A stretch of DNA of 64,000 nucleotides from Chloroflexales bacterium ZM16-3 (GCA_004138175.2 RYFE02000023.1:1-64000); one strand, 5' to 3'. Shown: positions 17,993 through 26,293, counted from the stretch's first letter. Numbers and translations are program-made. The notes: generated by a model not told the origin, from the letters alone.

Positions 17993-19458
17993 GGGTGGTT
18001 CCTTTCGTTCTGGTGCGGAATCTCCCCTCTCCCCTTGAGGGAGAGGGGCAGGGGGTGAGGGGCGTCCGGTGGCGATGATGCCTGGGCTGCGGCGACAAAG
18101 CGTGTCGCCAGCTCGGGATATGCGAGAAAGTGGAGGTGGACATAAGATGCCAGGACGTTGCCAGCGTGTGCGCCCTCGGGGCTGGGCGCGGGCCGCATGG
18201 TGTCGGGCAGGCGCTGGTAGAGCCAGGGCATCTCCGCTGGCCGGCCGTCCCAGACTGAATAGTGAAACTCGTGGCCGCGCACCGTCTCGCCCGAGCGCCA
18301 GAGCCAGCTGTCGGCCTGGGCCTGCACGGTGCGGTAGCCAAGGGTGAGCCGCCCGGTCATGGCGGAGCGGCCGGGGAGCAGGCCGGCCAGCGGGTACGCC
18401 TGGCCCTCGGCATCGACGACCGCCTCGGTCAGGTACATCAGGCCGCCGCACTCGGCGTAGATCGGCAGCCCGGCGGCGGCGGCGGCGCGCAGCGACTCCA
18501 GCAGGGGCTGGTTCGCGCTGAGCTGTGCGGCGTACAGCTCGGGGAATCCGCCGCAGAGGTAGACCGCCCCGGCGCCCTTGGGCAGCGTGCCATCGCGCAG
18601 CGGGCTGAAGAAGGCGATCCGCGCGCCCGCCGCGCGCAGCAGGTCGAGGTTCTCCTCGTAGATAAAGCTGAACGCCTCATCGCGGGCCACGGCGATCATG
18701 GGAGTCAGGGGGCGGGAGTCGGGAGTCGGGGTTTGCGCAGCGGCGAGGATCGGTTGTGAGAGCGATGGCGCGGCGCGGGCGATGTCAAGCAACCGATCAA
18801 GATCGATGCCTGCCTCGACGCGGGCGCGCACCGCGTCGATCCATGCCTGCCAGCGCCCCGGCTCGGCGGTGGGCACCAGGCCCAGGTGGCGCTCGGGCAG
18901 CGTGATCATCTCCTCGCGGGCGAGCGCGCCCAGCACCGGCAGGCCGGTGTCGCCCTCGATCGCCTGCGTTACCATCTGGGCGTGGCGCGGGCTGCCGACG
19001 TTGTTCAAGATCACACCGGCCACGCGCAGACGCGGGTCGAAGTCGCGCAGCCCGGCGATGAGCGCCGCCGCCGTGCGGGCCATGGCCCGCACATCGAGCA
19101 CGATCACCACCGGCGTGTCGGTCAGGCGGGCGATATGCGCGCTGCTGCCCGTATCATTGTCGCCCGCGTAGCCGTCGAAGAGGCCCATCACGCCCTCGAT
19201 CACAGCCAGGTCGGCCCCCTCGGCGCGGCGGGCCAGCACCCCGGCGATCTGCTCGGGCGGCACCATCCATGCGTCGAGGTTGGCGCATGGCCGCCCGGCG
19301 GCCAGGGCGTGGTAGCTCGGGTCGATGTAGTCGGGGCCGCACTTGAAGGGCGCGACCTGCAGGCCGCGCGCGGCCAGGGCCGCGATAATCCCGGCGGTGA
19401 TGGTGGTCTTGCCGCTGCCGCTCATGGGCGCGGCGAGCAGCAGGCGGGGGAGGATCAT
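17989..19458 (-). CDS. cobB: Cobyrinic acid a,c-diamide synthase
   Basis: ATP- and glutamine-dependent amidation of cobyrinate side chains a and c (CobB/CbiA). N-terminal P-loop APMSGSGKTT (residues 9-18) and a C-terminal class I glutaminase domain with the nucleophile in YAECGGLMYL. Two parts come from repeats: about ten residues (about 240-250) from GGGAGTC heptamers, between the synthetase and glutaminase domains, and the last 20 or so residues from the CCCCTCTCCC palindrome at 18020-18063. Its start codon overlaps a remnant of another corrin gene, showing that the operon once continued upstream. Confidence 0.93.
   Translation of the reverse strand: MILPRLLLAAPMSGSGKTTITAGIIAALAARGLQVAPFKCGPDYIDPSYHALAAGRPCANLDAWMVPPEQIAGVLARRAEGADLAVIEGVMGLFDGYAGDNDTGSSAHIARLTDTPVVIVLDVRAMARTAAALIAGLRDFDPRLRVAGVILNNVGSPRHAQMVTQAIEGDTGLPVLGALAREEMITLPERHLGLVPTAEPGRWQAWIDAVRARVEAGIDLDRLLDIARAAPSLSQPILAAAQTPTPDSRPLTPMIAVARDEAFSFIYEENLDLLRAAGARIAFFSPLRDGTLPKGAGAVYLCGGFPELYAAQLSANQPLLESLRAAAAAGLPIYAECGGLMYLTEAVVDAEGQAYPLAGLLPGRSAMTGRLTLGYRTVQAQADSWLWRSGETVRGHEFHYSVWDGRPAEMPWLYQRLPDTMRPAPSPEGAHAGNVLASYVHLHFLAYPELATRFVAAAQASSPPDAPHPLPLSLKGRGEIPHQNERNHP
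18020..18063. repeat. CT-rich palindrome forming the 3' end of cobB
   Basis: CCCCTCTCCC ... GGGAGAGGGG with adjacent GGGGGTGAGGGG, the same unit as at 14055, 42228, 42333 and 59844. Here it is translated as the C-terminal tail of CobB and precedes the cobT ribosome binding site. Confidence 0.75.
18700..18731. repeat. Heptamer array inside cobB
   Basis: Copies of GGGAGTC/GGGAGTCGGG in the interdomain region of cobB, read on the minus strand as Thr/Pro/Asp/Ser/Arg residues. In frame. Confidence 0.8.
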
Positions 19459-19577
19459 GGCTGTCTCCTGTCGCGCAGCTCGGCAGATTCCGCAGGCGCT
19501 GGCAGGATGGCGATCCGGTCATCGCCCGCGCTCAGCGGCAGGCCAAGCCGGGCGACGGCCGCGGCGAACGAAGAATG
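19455..19577 (-). pseudogene. Remnant of precorrin-2 C20-methyltransferase (cbiL/cobI)
   Basis: The minus-strand frame that ends in a TGA overlapping the cobB start reads SSFAAAVARLGLPLSAGDDR followed by IAILPAPAESAELR. This resembles the internal SFxAAxARLxxPLxxGDxRxxxLP region of precorrin-2 C20-methyltransferases as I remember it. Only about 40 codons remain; the rest of the gene is missing on both sides, and the upstream break coincides with the rightward nucleotidyltransferase block. The assignment rests on motif memory and a database search would settle it. Confidence 0.5.
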
Positions 19578-19588
19578 CGCTTGCATCA

Positions 19589-19597
19589 TGCTATACT
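19589..19597 (+). promoter_or_regulatory. Extended -10 promoter of the nucleotidyltransferase gene
   Basis: TGCTATACT, identical to the extended -10 before the glycogen synthase and hydrogenase genes, 130 bases before the chosen start codon. Confidence 0.5.
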
Positions 19598-19729
19598 TTC
19601 GACATCATGCACCATTCAGAAGGCACGAACACGGCTCCACGTCTGGCGACCCAATTCCTTCGGATTGCACTCCGTCGTGCAGCCCGAGGCACAGGGTCGC
19701 AGATCCAATTCTATTCCCAGAGAACCGCG

Positions 19730-20248
19730 ATGTATAAGGTTCCAAACCTCCAGACGCTGCTCGGTTCGGTGCGCTGGCTGCTTGTTGGCGGCGTGGCGCT
19801 GCGTGCCTACATGCCCGAGCGCGCCACGTTGGACGTTGATATCCTCATCCACGAACGTGATGCACAAGTAGCCCAATCTATCTTTATCGAGTCTGGCTAC
19901 CGTCTTATGGGGACATTGAGCATCGGCGGATTCACCGTTCAGATCGAGAATGAAGCTCCTATCGATATCCTGACTCGTAGCGACCCATGGCTTGATGATG
20001 CCTTTGCGCATGCCGTGCTTGATAGTGCCGGTATTCCCGTGATTCCACGTGCCTACCTTATCCTGATAAAGCTCCAGGCGGGACGAACTCAGGATCTGGC
20101 AGACATCCAGCGGCTGCTCGCGCTGACCCCCATAGCTGAACGCGTGATGGTGCGTGGGATCGTCGAGCAGTACAGCCCAGAGCTGACTGAAGATTTCGAC
20201 TCACTCATCACCCTGGCCGATCTCGAATTTGGCTTGCCAGGTCAGTAA
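19730..20248 (+). CDS. MNT-type nucleotidyltransferase, inserted in the cob cluster
   Basis: A 172-residue protein with a nucleotidyltransferase core: LLVGGVALRAYMPERATLDV followed by DILI (the GG...DxD arrangement) near residues 17-40. Such domains occur in AbiEii-type toxins and in DUF6036-like proteins; which it is cannot be decided. It opposes the surrounding leftward cobalamin genes, is less GC-rich than they are, and overlaps the 3' end of cbiET by 48 bases, all consistent with acquisition. The same frame is open to an ATG at 19607, which would add 41 residues of low similarity to anything known to me. No obvious antitoxin gene is adjacent. Confidence 0.7.
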   Translation: MYKVPNLQTLLGSVRWLLVGGVALRAYMPERATLDVDILIHERDAQVAQSIFIESGYRLMGTLSIGGFTVQIENEAPIDILTRSDPWLDDAFAHAVLDSAGIPVIPRAYLILIKLQAGRTQDLADIQRLLALTPIAERVMVRGIVEQYSPELTEDFDSLITLADLEFGLPGQ

Positions 20249-21478
20249 AAACACCGGGTTGTACGCCTCAAGCCGCAGCATCCCCAGGATCGGCGTGCCG
20301 ACGCTGACCTGCACCTGGGCCACGCGGGCGTCGGGCAGGCAGTCGCGGGCGATCTGCAAGCTCTCCAGCGTCACCAGGGCCAGCGCCAGCCGCCCGCCGG
20401 GGTGCAGCCGCCGCTGCACCAGCGCGATCAGCTCGGCCAGCGTACCGCCGCTGCCGCCGATGAAGACGGCGTGCGGGTCGGGCAGATCGGCGCAGGCCGC
20501 AGGCGCAACGCCCTGAACCAAGTGCATGTTCGGCGCGGGGAAGCGGCGCATGTTCTCGCGGATGTGCTCACACATCAGGCTGCGCCGCTCGATCGCGTAC
20601 ACCGTCGCCGCTGGCTGCCAGCGCGCCGCCTCGATGCTCACCGCGCCGCTGCCCGCGCCCAGATCCCAGAAGACCTCGCCGGGCTGCGGGGCCAGCTCGG
20701 CCAGGCTCAGCAGGCGGATCTCGCGCCTGGTCAGCAGGTGGCCGGTGGTTGAGAAGTTCGCGTCGGGAATGCCGGGCTGGATGGGCGACAGGGTCACAGG
20801 CTCGCAGGGCGACAGGGCGACAGGGTGGCCATCGCCCTGCGGCACCCGCTCGCTCCACACCACCAACACATTGAGCGCCGCGAATGTCTGCTTGGCCGCA
20901 TCGGCCAGGCTCGTGCGGACGATCCGCTGCTCAGGCTCGCCCAGGTTCTCGCAGATCGCGCAGGGCCGGTCAGCGGGCATCCCGGCGTCGAGCAGCGCCT
21001 GTGCGATCAGCGCCGGGGTGTGCAGGTCGTCGGTGAGGATAGCCACCTTGGTTGCGGCGCAGACCATGCGCACAACCTCGGCGAGCGGGCGTCCGTGGGC
21101 GCTGAGCAGCGTGGCGTCGTGCCATGGCTCGCCGAGGGCGGCGAAGGCCAGCTGGTAGGAGGTGGGCGCGGGCACGATCTCCAGCTCCTCGGCGGCGAAG
21201 GAGCGGCGCAGGCTGGAGCCGACCCCGTAGCAGAGCGGGTCGCCTGATGCCAGCACCACCGCGCGCTGCCCTGCGTCGAGCGCCTCACGCAGCCGCCGGG
21301 TCGCTACGACGATGCCCTGGCGCAGGCTCAGCCGCTCGCCGGCGCACTCGGGGAAGTAGCTCAGCTGGCGATCCCCGCCCACCAGCAGCTCCGCCTGGAG
21401 CACGCGGGCTAGCTGGGCTGCGGATAGGCTCTCGCGCCCGGCCCCCGTCACACCGATCACTAGAATCTTGTCCATCAC
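20201..21478 (-). CDS. cobL: Precorrin-6Y / cobalt-precorrin-7 methyltransferase (CbiE-CbiT fusion)
   Basis: Methylates C5 and C15 of the corrin ring and decarboxylates the acetate side chain. The N-terminal CbiE half (VIGVTGAGRESLS; ASGDPLCYGVGSSL) and the C-terminal CbiT half (SAM site WDLGAGSGAVSIEAA, then FIGGSGG) are both complete. The linker (about residues 217-232) contains repeated ALSPCEP/TLSP peptides encoded by an 8-base-type tandem repeat (GGGCGACA) at about 20782-20828. The last 16 codons overlap the opposing nucleotidyltransferase gene, so the C-terminal tail was probably created by that insertion. Confidence 0.92.
   Translation of the reverse strand: MMDKILVIGVTGAGRESLSAAQLARVLQAELLVGGDRQLSYFPECAGERLSLRQGIVVATRRLREALDAGQRAVVLASGDPLCYGVGSSLRRSFAAEELEIVPAPTSYQLAFAALGEPWHDATLLSAHGRPLAEVVRMVCAATKVAILTDDLHTPALIAQALLDAGMPADRPCAICENLGEPEQRIVRTSLADAAKQTFAALNVLVVWSERVPQGDGHPVALSPCEPVTLSPIQPGIPDANFSTTGHLLTRREIRLLSLAELAPQPGEVFWDLGAGSGAVSIEAARWQPAATVYAIERRSLMCEHIRENMRRFPAPNMHLVQGVAPAACADLPDPHAVFIGGSGGTLAELIALVQRRLHPGGRLALALVTLESLQIARDCLPDARVAQVQVSVGTPILGMLRLEAYNPVFLLTWQAKFEIGQGDE
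20782..20828. repeat. Short tandem repeat in the CbiE-CbiT linker
   Basis: Five near-copies of GGGCGACA (with GGGTCACA and GGCTCGCA variants) translated in frame between the two methyltransferase domains. Confidence 0.75.
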
Positions 21479-21481
21479 ACC

Positions 21482-22438
21482 TCAGCTCTCCGCCGCACCA
21501 GCGGCGTGCCGTCGAATCCCGCCAGCCCCATCCGGTGTTGTCCGTCGCCTTGGCGCCACGCATGCCGCGCCGATGGCCGCAAGTGCGGCGAGCATAATCA
21601 GCATGGCGACGCGGGTGATGCTGCGGGCCTCATGAACCATCGCGGCGTCGGCTACTCGTGTGCCATTGCCAAGGGTGTAGTGCTCACGCTTTGTGAGCGT
21701 CGTATCGAGGGCACCTGCCATCGCGGCCATGGGCCAGCCAGCGTTTGGCGATGCGGTGCTCCCGTGGTCGCGCCACGCGCCGCGCCCGGCCTGCGTGCCA
21801 CGGCCACAAACGATCTGTGCCGCCAGGGCGATCATCGCCGCCGTCAGCCGGGCTGGCGCAAGGTTGAATAGGTCATCGAGCCGGGCCGCCGGCTTGCCCA
21901 GATACTCGTAGCGCTCGCTGCGGTAGCCCCACATCGCGTCGGCGGTGTTGCTCAGGCGGTAGACCGCCAGCCCCGGTAGGCCGCCGACGAGGTAGGCCAG
22001 CGCCGGGGCCACCAGGCTATCGGACAAGTTCTCGGCCAGCGACTCAATCGCCGCCGCCGCCACCTCATCAGCGCTCAGCTCGCCCGTGGCCCGGCTCACC
22101 AGGTGCCAGCTGAGCAGCCGCCGCGCCTCGGCCAGATCATCCCGCTGGAGGGCGGCCTGCACCTCGCCCACGGCGCGATCCAGCCCCCGGTAGGCCAGCA
22201 GGGTCGAGGCGAGCGCGCCCTGGGCCAGCGGGTGGCGCGGGGCCAGGCTGGCCAGCGCGCCCACGCCGCCCGCGCCGACCCCCAGCCATGTCGCGCCCCA
22301 TGTCAGGCGCGCCCGGTCGCCCGCCGGGGCCAGCCGCTCGCCCAGGCCCATCCAGCGCCCGAGCAGCACCACAGGGTGCCAGGCGTTCGGCGGGTCGCCC
22401 AGCAGCGTGTCGGCGGCCAGGGCCACCAGCAGCGCCAT
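21482..22438 (-). CDS. cbiB: Adenosylcobinamide-phosphate synthase
   Basis: Membrane protein that attaches the aminopropanol (phosphate) arm to adenosylcobyric acid. Family start MALLVALAADTLLGDPPNAW at 22438 (318 residues) with the conserved WHPVVLLGRW; later YRLSNTADAMWGYRSERYE. The frame is open to a TTG at 22516, which overlaps the cobO stop and would add 26 residues encoded partly by GACTCCC heptamers; which start is used is uncertain. Sits between cobO and cobL in the operon. Confidence 0.9.
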   Translation of the reverse strand: MALLVALAADTLLGDPPNAWHPVVLLGRWMGLGERLAPAGDRARLTWGATWLGVGAGGVGALASLAPRHPLAQGALASTLLAYRGLDRAVGEVQAALQRDDLAEARRLLSWHLVSRATGELSADEVAAAAIESLAENLSDSLVAPALAYLVGGLPGLAVYRLSNTADAMWGYRSERYEYLGKPAARLDDLFNLAPARLTAAMIALAAQIVCGRGTQAGRGAWRDHGSTASPNAGWPMAAMAGALDTTLTKREHYTLGNGTRVADAAMVHEARSITRVAMLIMLAALAAIGAACVAPRRRTTPDGAGGIRRHAAGAAES

Positions 22439-22473
22439 GGCGCGAGAGCGAAGCGGGGGAGCATTACTCCGAC

Positions 22474-22508
22474 TTCCCCTCGACTCCTGACTCCTGACTC
22501 CCGACTCC
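22474..22508. repeat. Heptamer array between cobO and cbiB
   Basis: Copies of GACTCCT/GACTCCC. If the TTG at 22516 is the cbiB start, the array is translated as an N-terminal Ser/Gly/Arg-rich extension; otherwise it is a short spacer. Confidence 0.8.
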
Positions 22509-22512
22509 CCGC

Positions 22513-23070
22513 TCAAAACTCAATCCCCTTCTGCGCCCGGACGCCCTGCTCGCGGAAGGGGTGCTTGACCTCGCGCATCTCCGTCACCAGGTCGGCGAAC
22601 GCGATCAGCGCCTCCGGCGCATCGCGCCCGGTGATGATCAGGTGCAGCATCGGCGGCTTATGCTCAGCCAGCCACGCCACCACCTCGCCCGCATCCAGCC
22701 AGCCGTAGTGCATCACATACGTGAACTCGTCCATCAGAAAGACGTCGTAGTCCCCGCTGAGAATCTTCGCCTTGGCCAGCTCCCAGCCGTGCAGCGCCTT
22801 GGCCTGGGTCTCGTCCATATCGCGGCTCATCCAGGTGAAGCCGTCGCCCACCGGGGTGAGCGCGATGCCCATGCGCTCCAGGGCGCGCAGCTCGCCGTAG
22901 TTGGAGTTCTCGTGCTTAAAGAACTGGATCCCGCCAACCCGCATGTCGCGGCCCCAGGCCCGCAGCAGGATGCCAAGGGCGGCGGTGGTTTTGCCCTTGC
23001 CGTTGCCGGTGTTGACGATCACCAGGCCCTTCTTGATGCGCTTCGCCTGCGCGGGCGAGTCTTCGCTCAT
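22513..23070 (-). CDS. cobO: Corrinoid adenosyltransferase (CobA/CobO type)
   Basis: Transfers the 5'-deoxyadenosyl group of ATP to the reduced corrinoid cobalt. P-loop [14 protein letters not shown] near residues 20-33, then the FMxSRDMDE and VFLMDEFTY blocks of the BtuR family; 185 residues from the ATG at 23070. The open frame runs 23 codons further, into a long hairpin, which is unlikely to be coding. Relevant to the AdoCbl-dependent sensor protein predicted at 48720. Confidence 0.93.
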   Translation of the reverse strand: MSEDSPAQAKRIKKGLVIVNTGNGKGKTTAALGILLRAWGRDMRVGGIQFFKHENSNYGELRALERMGIALTPVGDGFTWMSRDMDETQAKALHGWELAKAKILSGDYDVFLMDEFTYVMHYGWLDAGEVVAWLAEHKPPMLHLIITGRDAPEALIAFADLVTEMREVKHPFREQGVRAQKGIEF

Positions 23071-23093
23071 AAGAGAATATTCCTTATTGTTAT

Positions 23094-23144
23094 CGTGTTT
23101 GGCAGAAGTTTGCGAGCGAAGCTCGCAAACTTCTGCCAAACACG
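23094..23144. repeat. Perfect hairpin upstream of cobO
   Basis: Arms CGTGTTTGGCAGAAGTTTGC and inverse around a GCGAAGC turn, about 51 bases in all. It lies 24 bases before the cobO start codon, on the upstream side. Confidence 0.85.
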
Positions 23145-23175
23145 GTGAGTTTTTAGGGCGGCAGCCCTAATCACC

Positions 23176-23225
23176 TATATATTTGGTTAAAATGCCAGCG
23201 AAGCTGGCATTTTAACCAAATATAT
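23176..23225. repeat. Perfect hairpin downstream of btuD
   Basis: Arms ATATATTTGGTTAAAATGCC and inverse around GCGAAGC. Together with the hairpin at 23094 it separates the btuFCD import genes from the biosynthetic genes and is a likely terminator or processing site. Confidence 0.85.
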
Positions 23226-23230
23226 GATCA

Positions 23231-24013
23231 TCACTCCCCGCGCAGCGGGGTAATCAGCGGCGTGCCGTCGAGCGGGTGGCGGCAGACTGCCACCGGCACC
23301 TCGTAGGTGGCGCTGATCAGCTCGGCGGTGAGCACCTCGTCGGGCGCGCCCACGGCCTGCACGCGGCCATGGGCGAGCAGGGCCAGCCGGTCGGCCACAC
23401 CGGCGGCCTGGTTCAGGTCGTGCAGCGTGACGACGACCGCCAGCCCGTCCTCGTGGGCCAGCCGGCGGGCCATGGCGAGGATGGCCGCCTGGTACTTCAG
23501 GTCGAGGGCGGCGGTCGGCTCATCGAGCAGGAGCACGCGCGGCTCCTGGGCCAGGGCGCGGGCCAGGATGGCCCGGCGCTGCTCTCCGCCAGAGAGCTCA
23601 GTCACCTGGCGCTCGCGCATCGACTCCAGTCCGGTGCGGCCCATAGCCGCCCGCACGGCGGCGTGGTCATCGGGGCCGAGCGGCATCAGCCAGCCCCGGT
23701 GGGGCGCGCGGCCCAGCCCGACAAACTGCTCGACGGTGAGCGGCCAGAGATCGGCACCCTGCGGGGCCAACGCCAGCCGCCGGGCCACCGGGCGCGGGCG
23801 CAGCCGCCAGATATCCTGGCCCTCCAGGCTGACAGCGCCGCCGAGCGGGCGCAGCAGGCGAGCCAGCGCGCGCAGCAGGGTGGTCTTCCCCGCGCCGTTC
23901 GGGCCGATCAGAGCCAGCACCTCGCCCGGTCGCACCTGCAGCCGCACCTCATCGAGCACATCACGCCCGCCCAGCACACAGCGCAGCCCCTCGGCCGCCA
24001 GCGAGTCGGTCAT
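23231..24013 (-). CDS. btuD: Cobalamin/iron-siderophore-type ABC ATPase
   Basis: ATP-binding subunit of a corrinoid importer, 260 residues. Walker A GPNGAGKTT (about residues 38-46), signature LSGGEQRR, Walker B VLLLDEP. Overlaps the permease gene by 4 bases. FecE-like sequence alone does not separate B12 from siderophore transport; the riboswitch and neighbours point to B12. Confidence 0.9.
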   Translation of the reverse strand: MTDSLAAEGLRCVLGGRDVLDEVRLQVRPGEVLALIGPNGAGKTTLLRALARLLRPLGGAVSLEGQDIWRLRPRPVARRLALAPQGADLWPLTVEQFVGLGRAPHRGWLMPLGPDDHAAVRAAMGRTGLESMRERQVTELSGGEQRRAILARALAQEPRVLLLDEPTAALDLKYQAAILAMARRLAHEDGLAVVVTLHDLNQAAGVADRLALLAHGRVQAVGAPDEVLTAELISATYEVPVAVCRHPLDGTPLITPLRGE

Positions 24014-25014
24014 CGCGACCCTCCCGAGCTGAGCATCCAGAGGAAGAACGGCCCGCCCAGCAGCGCGGTGAGCACGCCCACCGGCAGCTCCACCGGGGCG
24101 AGGACGGTGCGCGCCGCGCTGTCGGCGAGCACCAGCAGCAGCGCGCCCACCAGGGCGCTGGCCGGGATGAGCCGGGCGTGGCTGGAGCCGCAGAACAGCC
24201 GCGCGATGTGCGGCGCGGCCAGGCCGATGAAGCCGATCAGGCCGCCCGCCGCCACCGCCGCCGCCGTGGTCAGGCTGGCCGCCGCCACAATCGCCGCCCG
24301 CGCCGCGTTCAGCGGCAGGCCCAGGCTGCGCGCCGTCTCCTCGCCGCCGGTCAGCACATCGAGCGGGCGGGACAGCAGCCAGAGCGCGATCAGCCCGGCC
24401 AGCAGCGGCGGCCCGCTCATGGTCAGGGCCGGCCAGCTGCGCCCCGAGAGCCCGCCCAGCAGCCAGGAGAAGATCTCGTGGAGGTCGCGGTCGCTCATCA
24501 GCATCAGCAGCGAGACGATCGCCGAGAGCACGGTGCTGAGCGAGGCCCCGGCCAGCAGCAGCGAGGTGGCCGAGCTGGCCCCGCTGGCCATGGTGATCCC
24601 GTAGACGAGCATGACCGCGCCCATGGCCCCGATGAAGGCCGCCACCGGCACGCCCACCCCGCCGATCCGCCCGATAATTGCCAGGGTCGCCCCGAGCGCC
24701 GCACCCCCCGACGCCCCGATCACGAAGGGGTCGGCCAGAGGGGTGCGAAACATGCCCTGGAAGGCCGCCCCAGAGCCAGCCAGCCCCGCGCCCACCACGG
24801 CGGCCAGCAGCACGCGGGCCAGCCGCAGATCCCAGACGATCGTCACCGCCGTGGCCCGGGCGTCGGGGCTATGCGGCTCCAGCAGCGCCCGCGCCACCTG
24901 CTCGGGGCTCAGCCAGACCGCGCCCACCCCCAGGCTGAGCGTGGCGGCCACAGCCAGGCCGATCAGCAGGGCGGGTGCCCAGACCAGCGGGCGCAGGCGG
25001 AGGCGACTGATCAC
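24010..25014 (-). CDS. btuC: Cobalamin-type ABC permease (FecCD/BtuC)
   Basis: Polytopic inner-membrane permease of 334 residues, FecCD family (GSGAAFQGMFRTPLADPFVIG is characteristic; the GGLIGFIGLAAPHIAR segment is the ATPase-coupling region). Overlaps its neighbours by 4 bases on both sides, so btuF-C-D is one operon under the cobalamin riboswitch. Confidence 0.92.
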   Translation of the reverse strand: MISRLRLRPLVWAPALLIGLAVAATLSLGVGAVWLSPEQVARALLEPHSPDARATAVTIVWDLRLARVLLAAVVGAGLAGSGAAFQGMFRTPLADPFVIGASGGAALGATLAIIGRIGGVGVPVAAFIGAMGAVMLVYGITMASGASSATSLLLAGASLSTVLSAIVSLLMLMSDRDLHEIFSWLLGGLSGRSWPALTMSGPPLLAGLIALWLLSRPLDVLTGGEETARSLGLPLNAARAAIVAAASLTTAAAVAAGGLIGFIGLAAPHIARLFCGSSHARLIPASALVGALLLVLADSAARTVLAPVELPVGVLTALLGGPFFLWMLSSGGSR

Positions 25015-25973
25015 TTGAACTGCTCCGGGTAGAGCGCCGCAACCAGCGCATCCAAGACATCGGCGAGGCGCGGGCCGGGCCGCGAGGCCATGTCGCCGTC
25101 GATCAGGTAGATCCGGCCAGCGCGCACGGCGCTAATATTCGCCCAGCCCGGTCGCGCGGACACTTGATCGGGCGTCAGCTTATCGCCGTGCGAGCTCGGC
25201 CCCACAATCACCGCCGGGTCACGATCCACAACGGCCTCAGCGCTCACCTGCGGGTATGCCTCCGTCGCGTCGGCGAAGATGCTCGTCGCCCCCGCCATGC
25301 CGATCATCTGGCCGATGAAGGTGCCCGGCCCGGCGCTCATCAGCGGCTCGTCAAACACCTCGTAGAAGACCGAGGGCCGCTGATCGGTCGGGATACCCGC
25401 CACCTTCGCCTGCACAGCGGCGATCCGATCCTGCATCGAGCTCACCACAGCCGCAGCATCCTGCGCATGGCCCGTCACATAGCCAACCTGCTGGATGTTG
25501 CTATAGACATCCTCAAAGGTCGTCGGGTCGAAGATAAGCGTAGGGATGCCCACAGCCTCAAGCGCATCGGCGACCGATGCCTGGGCTGTGCTCCCGCCGA
25601 TCACCAGGTCGGGGCTGAGGGCGACGATCGACTCGATGCTGATCGTCTTAGCCGAGAAGCCGCCGATCTCAGGCAGGGCGTCAGCCTCAGGCGGATAGTT
25701 GCAGTAGGAGGTGTCGCCCACCACCTGCGGGCCAGCGCCCACAGCGAAGAGTATCTCGGTGGCCGACGGGGCCAGCGAGACGATGCGCTGCGCGGTGGCC
25801 GGCAGGCTAACCTGGCGGCCCAGGGCGTCGGTGATCTGGATGCCAGCGGGCGCAGCGGTGGGTACCTCGGTGGCAGGCGCGGCAGGGGGCGCCTGGGCGG
25901 CGGGCGCGGCGGCGCAGGCCACCATGGCCACAGCGACAAAACAGGCTGAAAGAACGTGGATCAGGCGGCTCAT
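25011..25973 (-). CDS. btuF: Cobalamin-binding lipoprotein of ABC importer
   Basis: Captures corrinoid outside the cytoplasmic membrane and delivers it to BtuCD. 320 residues; signal peptide with lipobox VAMVACAAA (lipid-attachment Cys near residue 19), Pro/Ala-rich tether, then the periplasmic-binding fold of the BtuF/FhuD type (QRIVSLAPSATEILFAVGAG). The ATG at 25973 follows GGGAG by 7 bases; the longer frame to 26015 lacks a site. Preceded by a terminator, small ORF and riboswitch. Confidence 0.92.
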   Translation of the reverse strand: MSRLIHVLSACFVAVAMVACAAAPAAQAPPAAPATEVPTAAPAGIQITDALGRQVSLPATAQRIVSLAPSATEILFAVGAGPQVVGDTSYCNYPPEADALPEIGGFSAKTISIESIVALSPDLVIGGSTAQASVADALEAVGIPTLIFDPTTFEDVYSNIQQVGYVTGHAQDAAAVVSSMQDRIAAVQAKVAGIPTDQRPSVFYEVFDEPLMSAGPGTFIGQMIGMAGATSIFADATEAYPQVSAEAVVDRDPAVIVGPSSHGDKLTPDQVSARPGWANISAVRAGRIYLIDGDMASRPGPRLADVLDALVAALYPEQFK

Positions 25974-26022
25974 AGAGATGCTCCCGTAGGCGGCAAACAG
26001 ACAAAAAGACGGCAAATAGAAA

Positions 26023-26048
26023 CCCCAGCCTTCTCAGAAGGCTGGGGC
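26023..26048 (-). terminator. Terminator of the cobalamin riboswitch leader
   Basis: CCCCAGCCTTCT and AGAAGGCTGGGG form a near-perfect 12-bp stem followed on the minus strand by TTTCTATTT. It lies 50 bases before the btuF start and is the expression platform of the riboswitch upstream. Confidence 0.85.
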
Positions 26049-26099
26049 GACAGAACATCGGGCTAACCATCGCGGGTGCGATGATAAGGCGCGTGTCAT
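26034..26099 (-). CDS. Small leader ORF between riboswitch and terminator
   Basis: A 21-codon ORF with an excellent ribosome binding site (AAGGAGGA, 6 bases before ATG at 26099). It begins just after the riboswitch's conserved B12 box and its TGA lies exactly at the tip of the terminator hairpin, so its translation would run through the 5' arm of the stem. Peptide starts MTRALSSHPRW and ends APAF; it resembles nothing I know. It may be regulatory rather than functional as a peptide. Confidence 0.55.
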   Translation of the reverse strand: MTRALSSHPRWLARCSVAPAF

Positions 26100-26114
26100 G
26101 TTCGTCCTCCTTAG

Positions 26115-26265
26115 CGCGAGAAGGGGTGAACAAAAAGTACGAGGCAGGCTCCCTGGCTTCCGGCGTCCTCATCGGACAACGGTTACAGTTGCGGCACAGC
26201 GCTGGACTCACACCAGCTTCCACCTTTACGCCCTAGCATCCGGGCTTGCGGGTCACCTCGACACT
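26115..26265 (-). promoter_or_regulatory. Cobalamin riboswitch
   Basis: On the minus strand the conserved elements occur in order: GGTGTGAGTCCAGCGCTG, then CCGCAACTGTAACC, and the B12 box AGCCAGGGAGCCTGCC (26143-26158). AdoCbl or another corrinoid would bind and lower expression of btuFCD and possibly the downstream cob genes. Boundaries are approximate. Confidence 0.93.
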
Positions 26266-26293
26266 ATGAAATTTGACATGTACAACGGGCGCA

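Noticed and set aside
17993-18451. N-terminal extension of the cobT frame
   Set aside because: Out of frame with cobB, which is clearly coding here; the CobT family begins at 17992, where an ATGA overlap with cobB marks the start.
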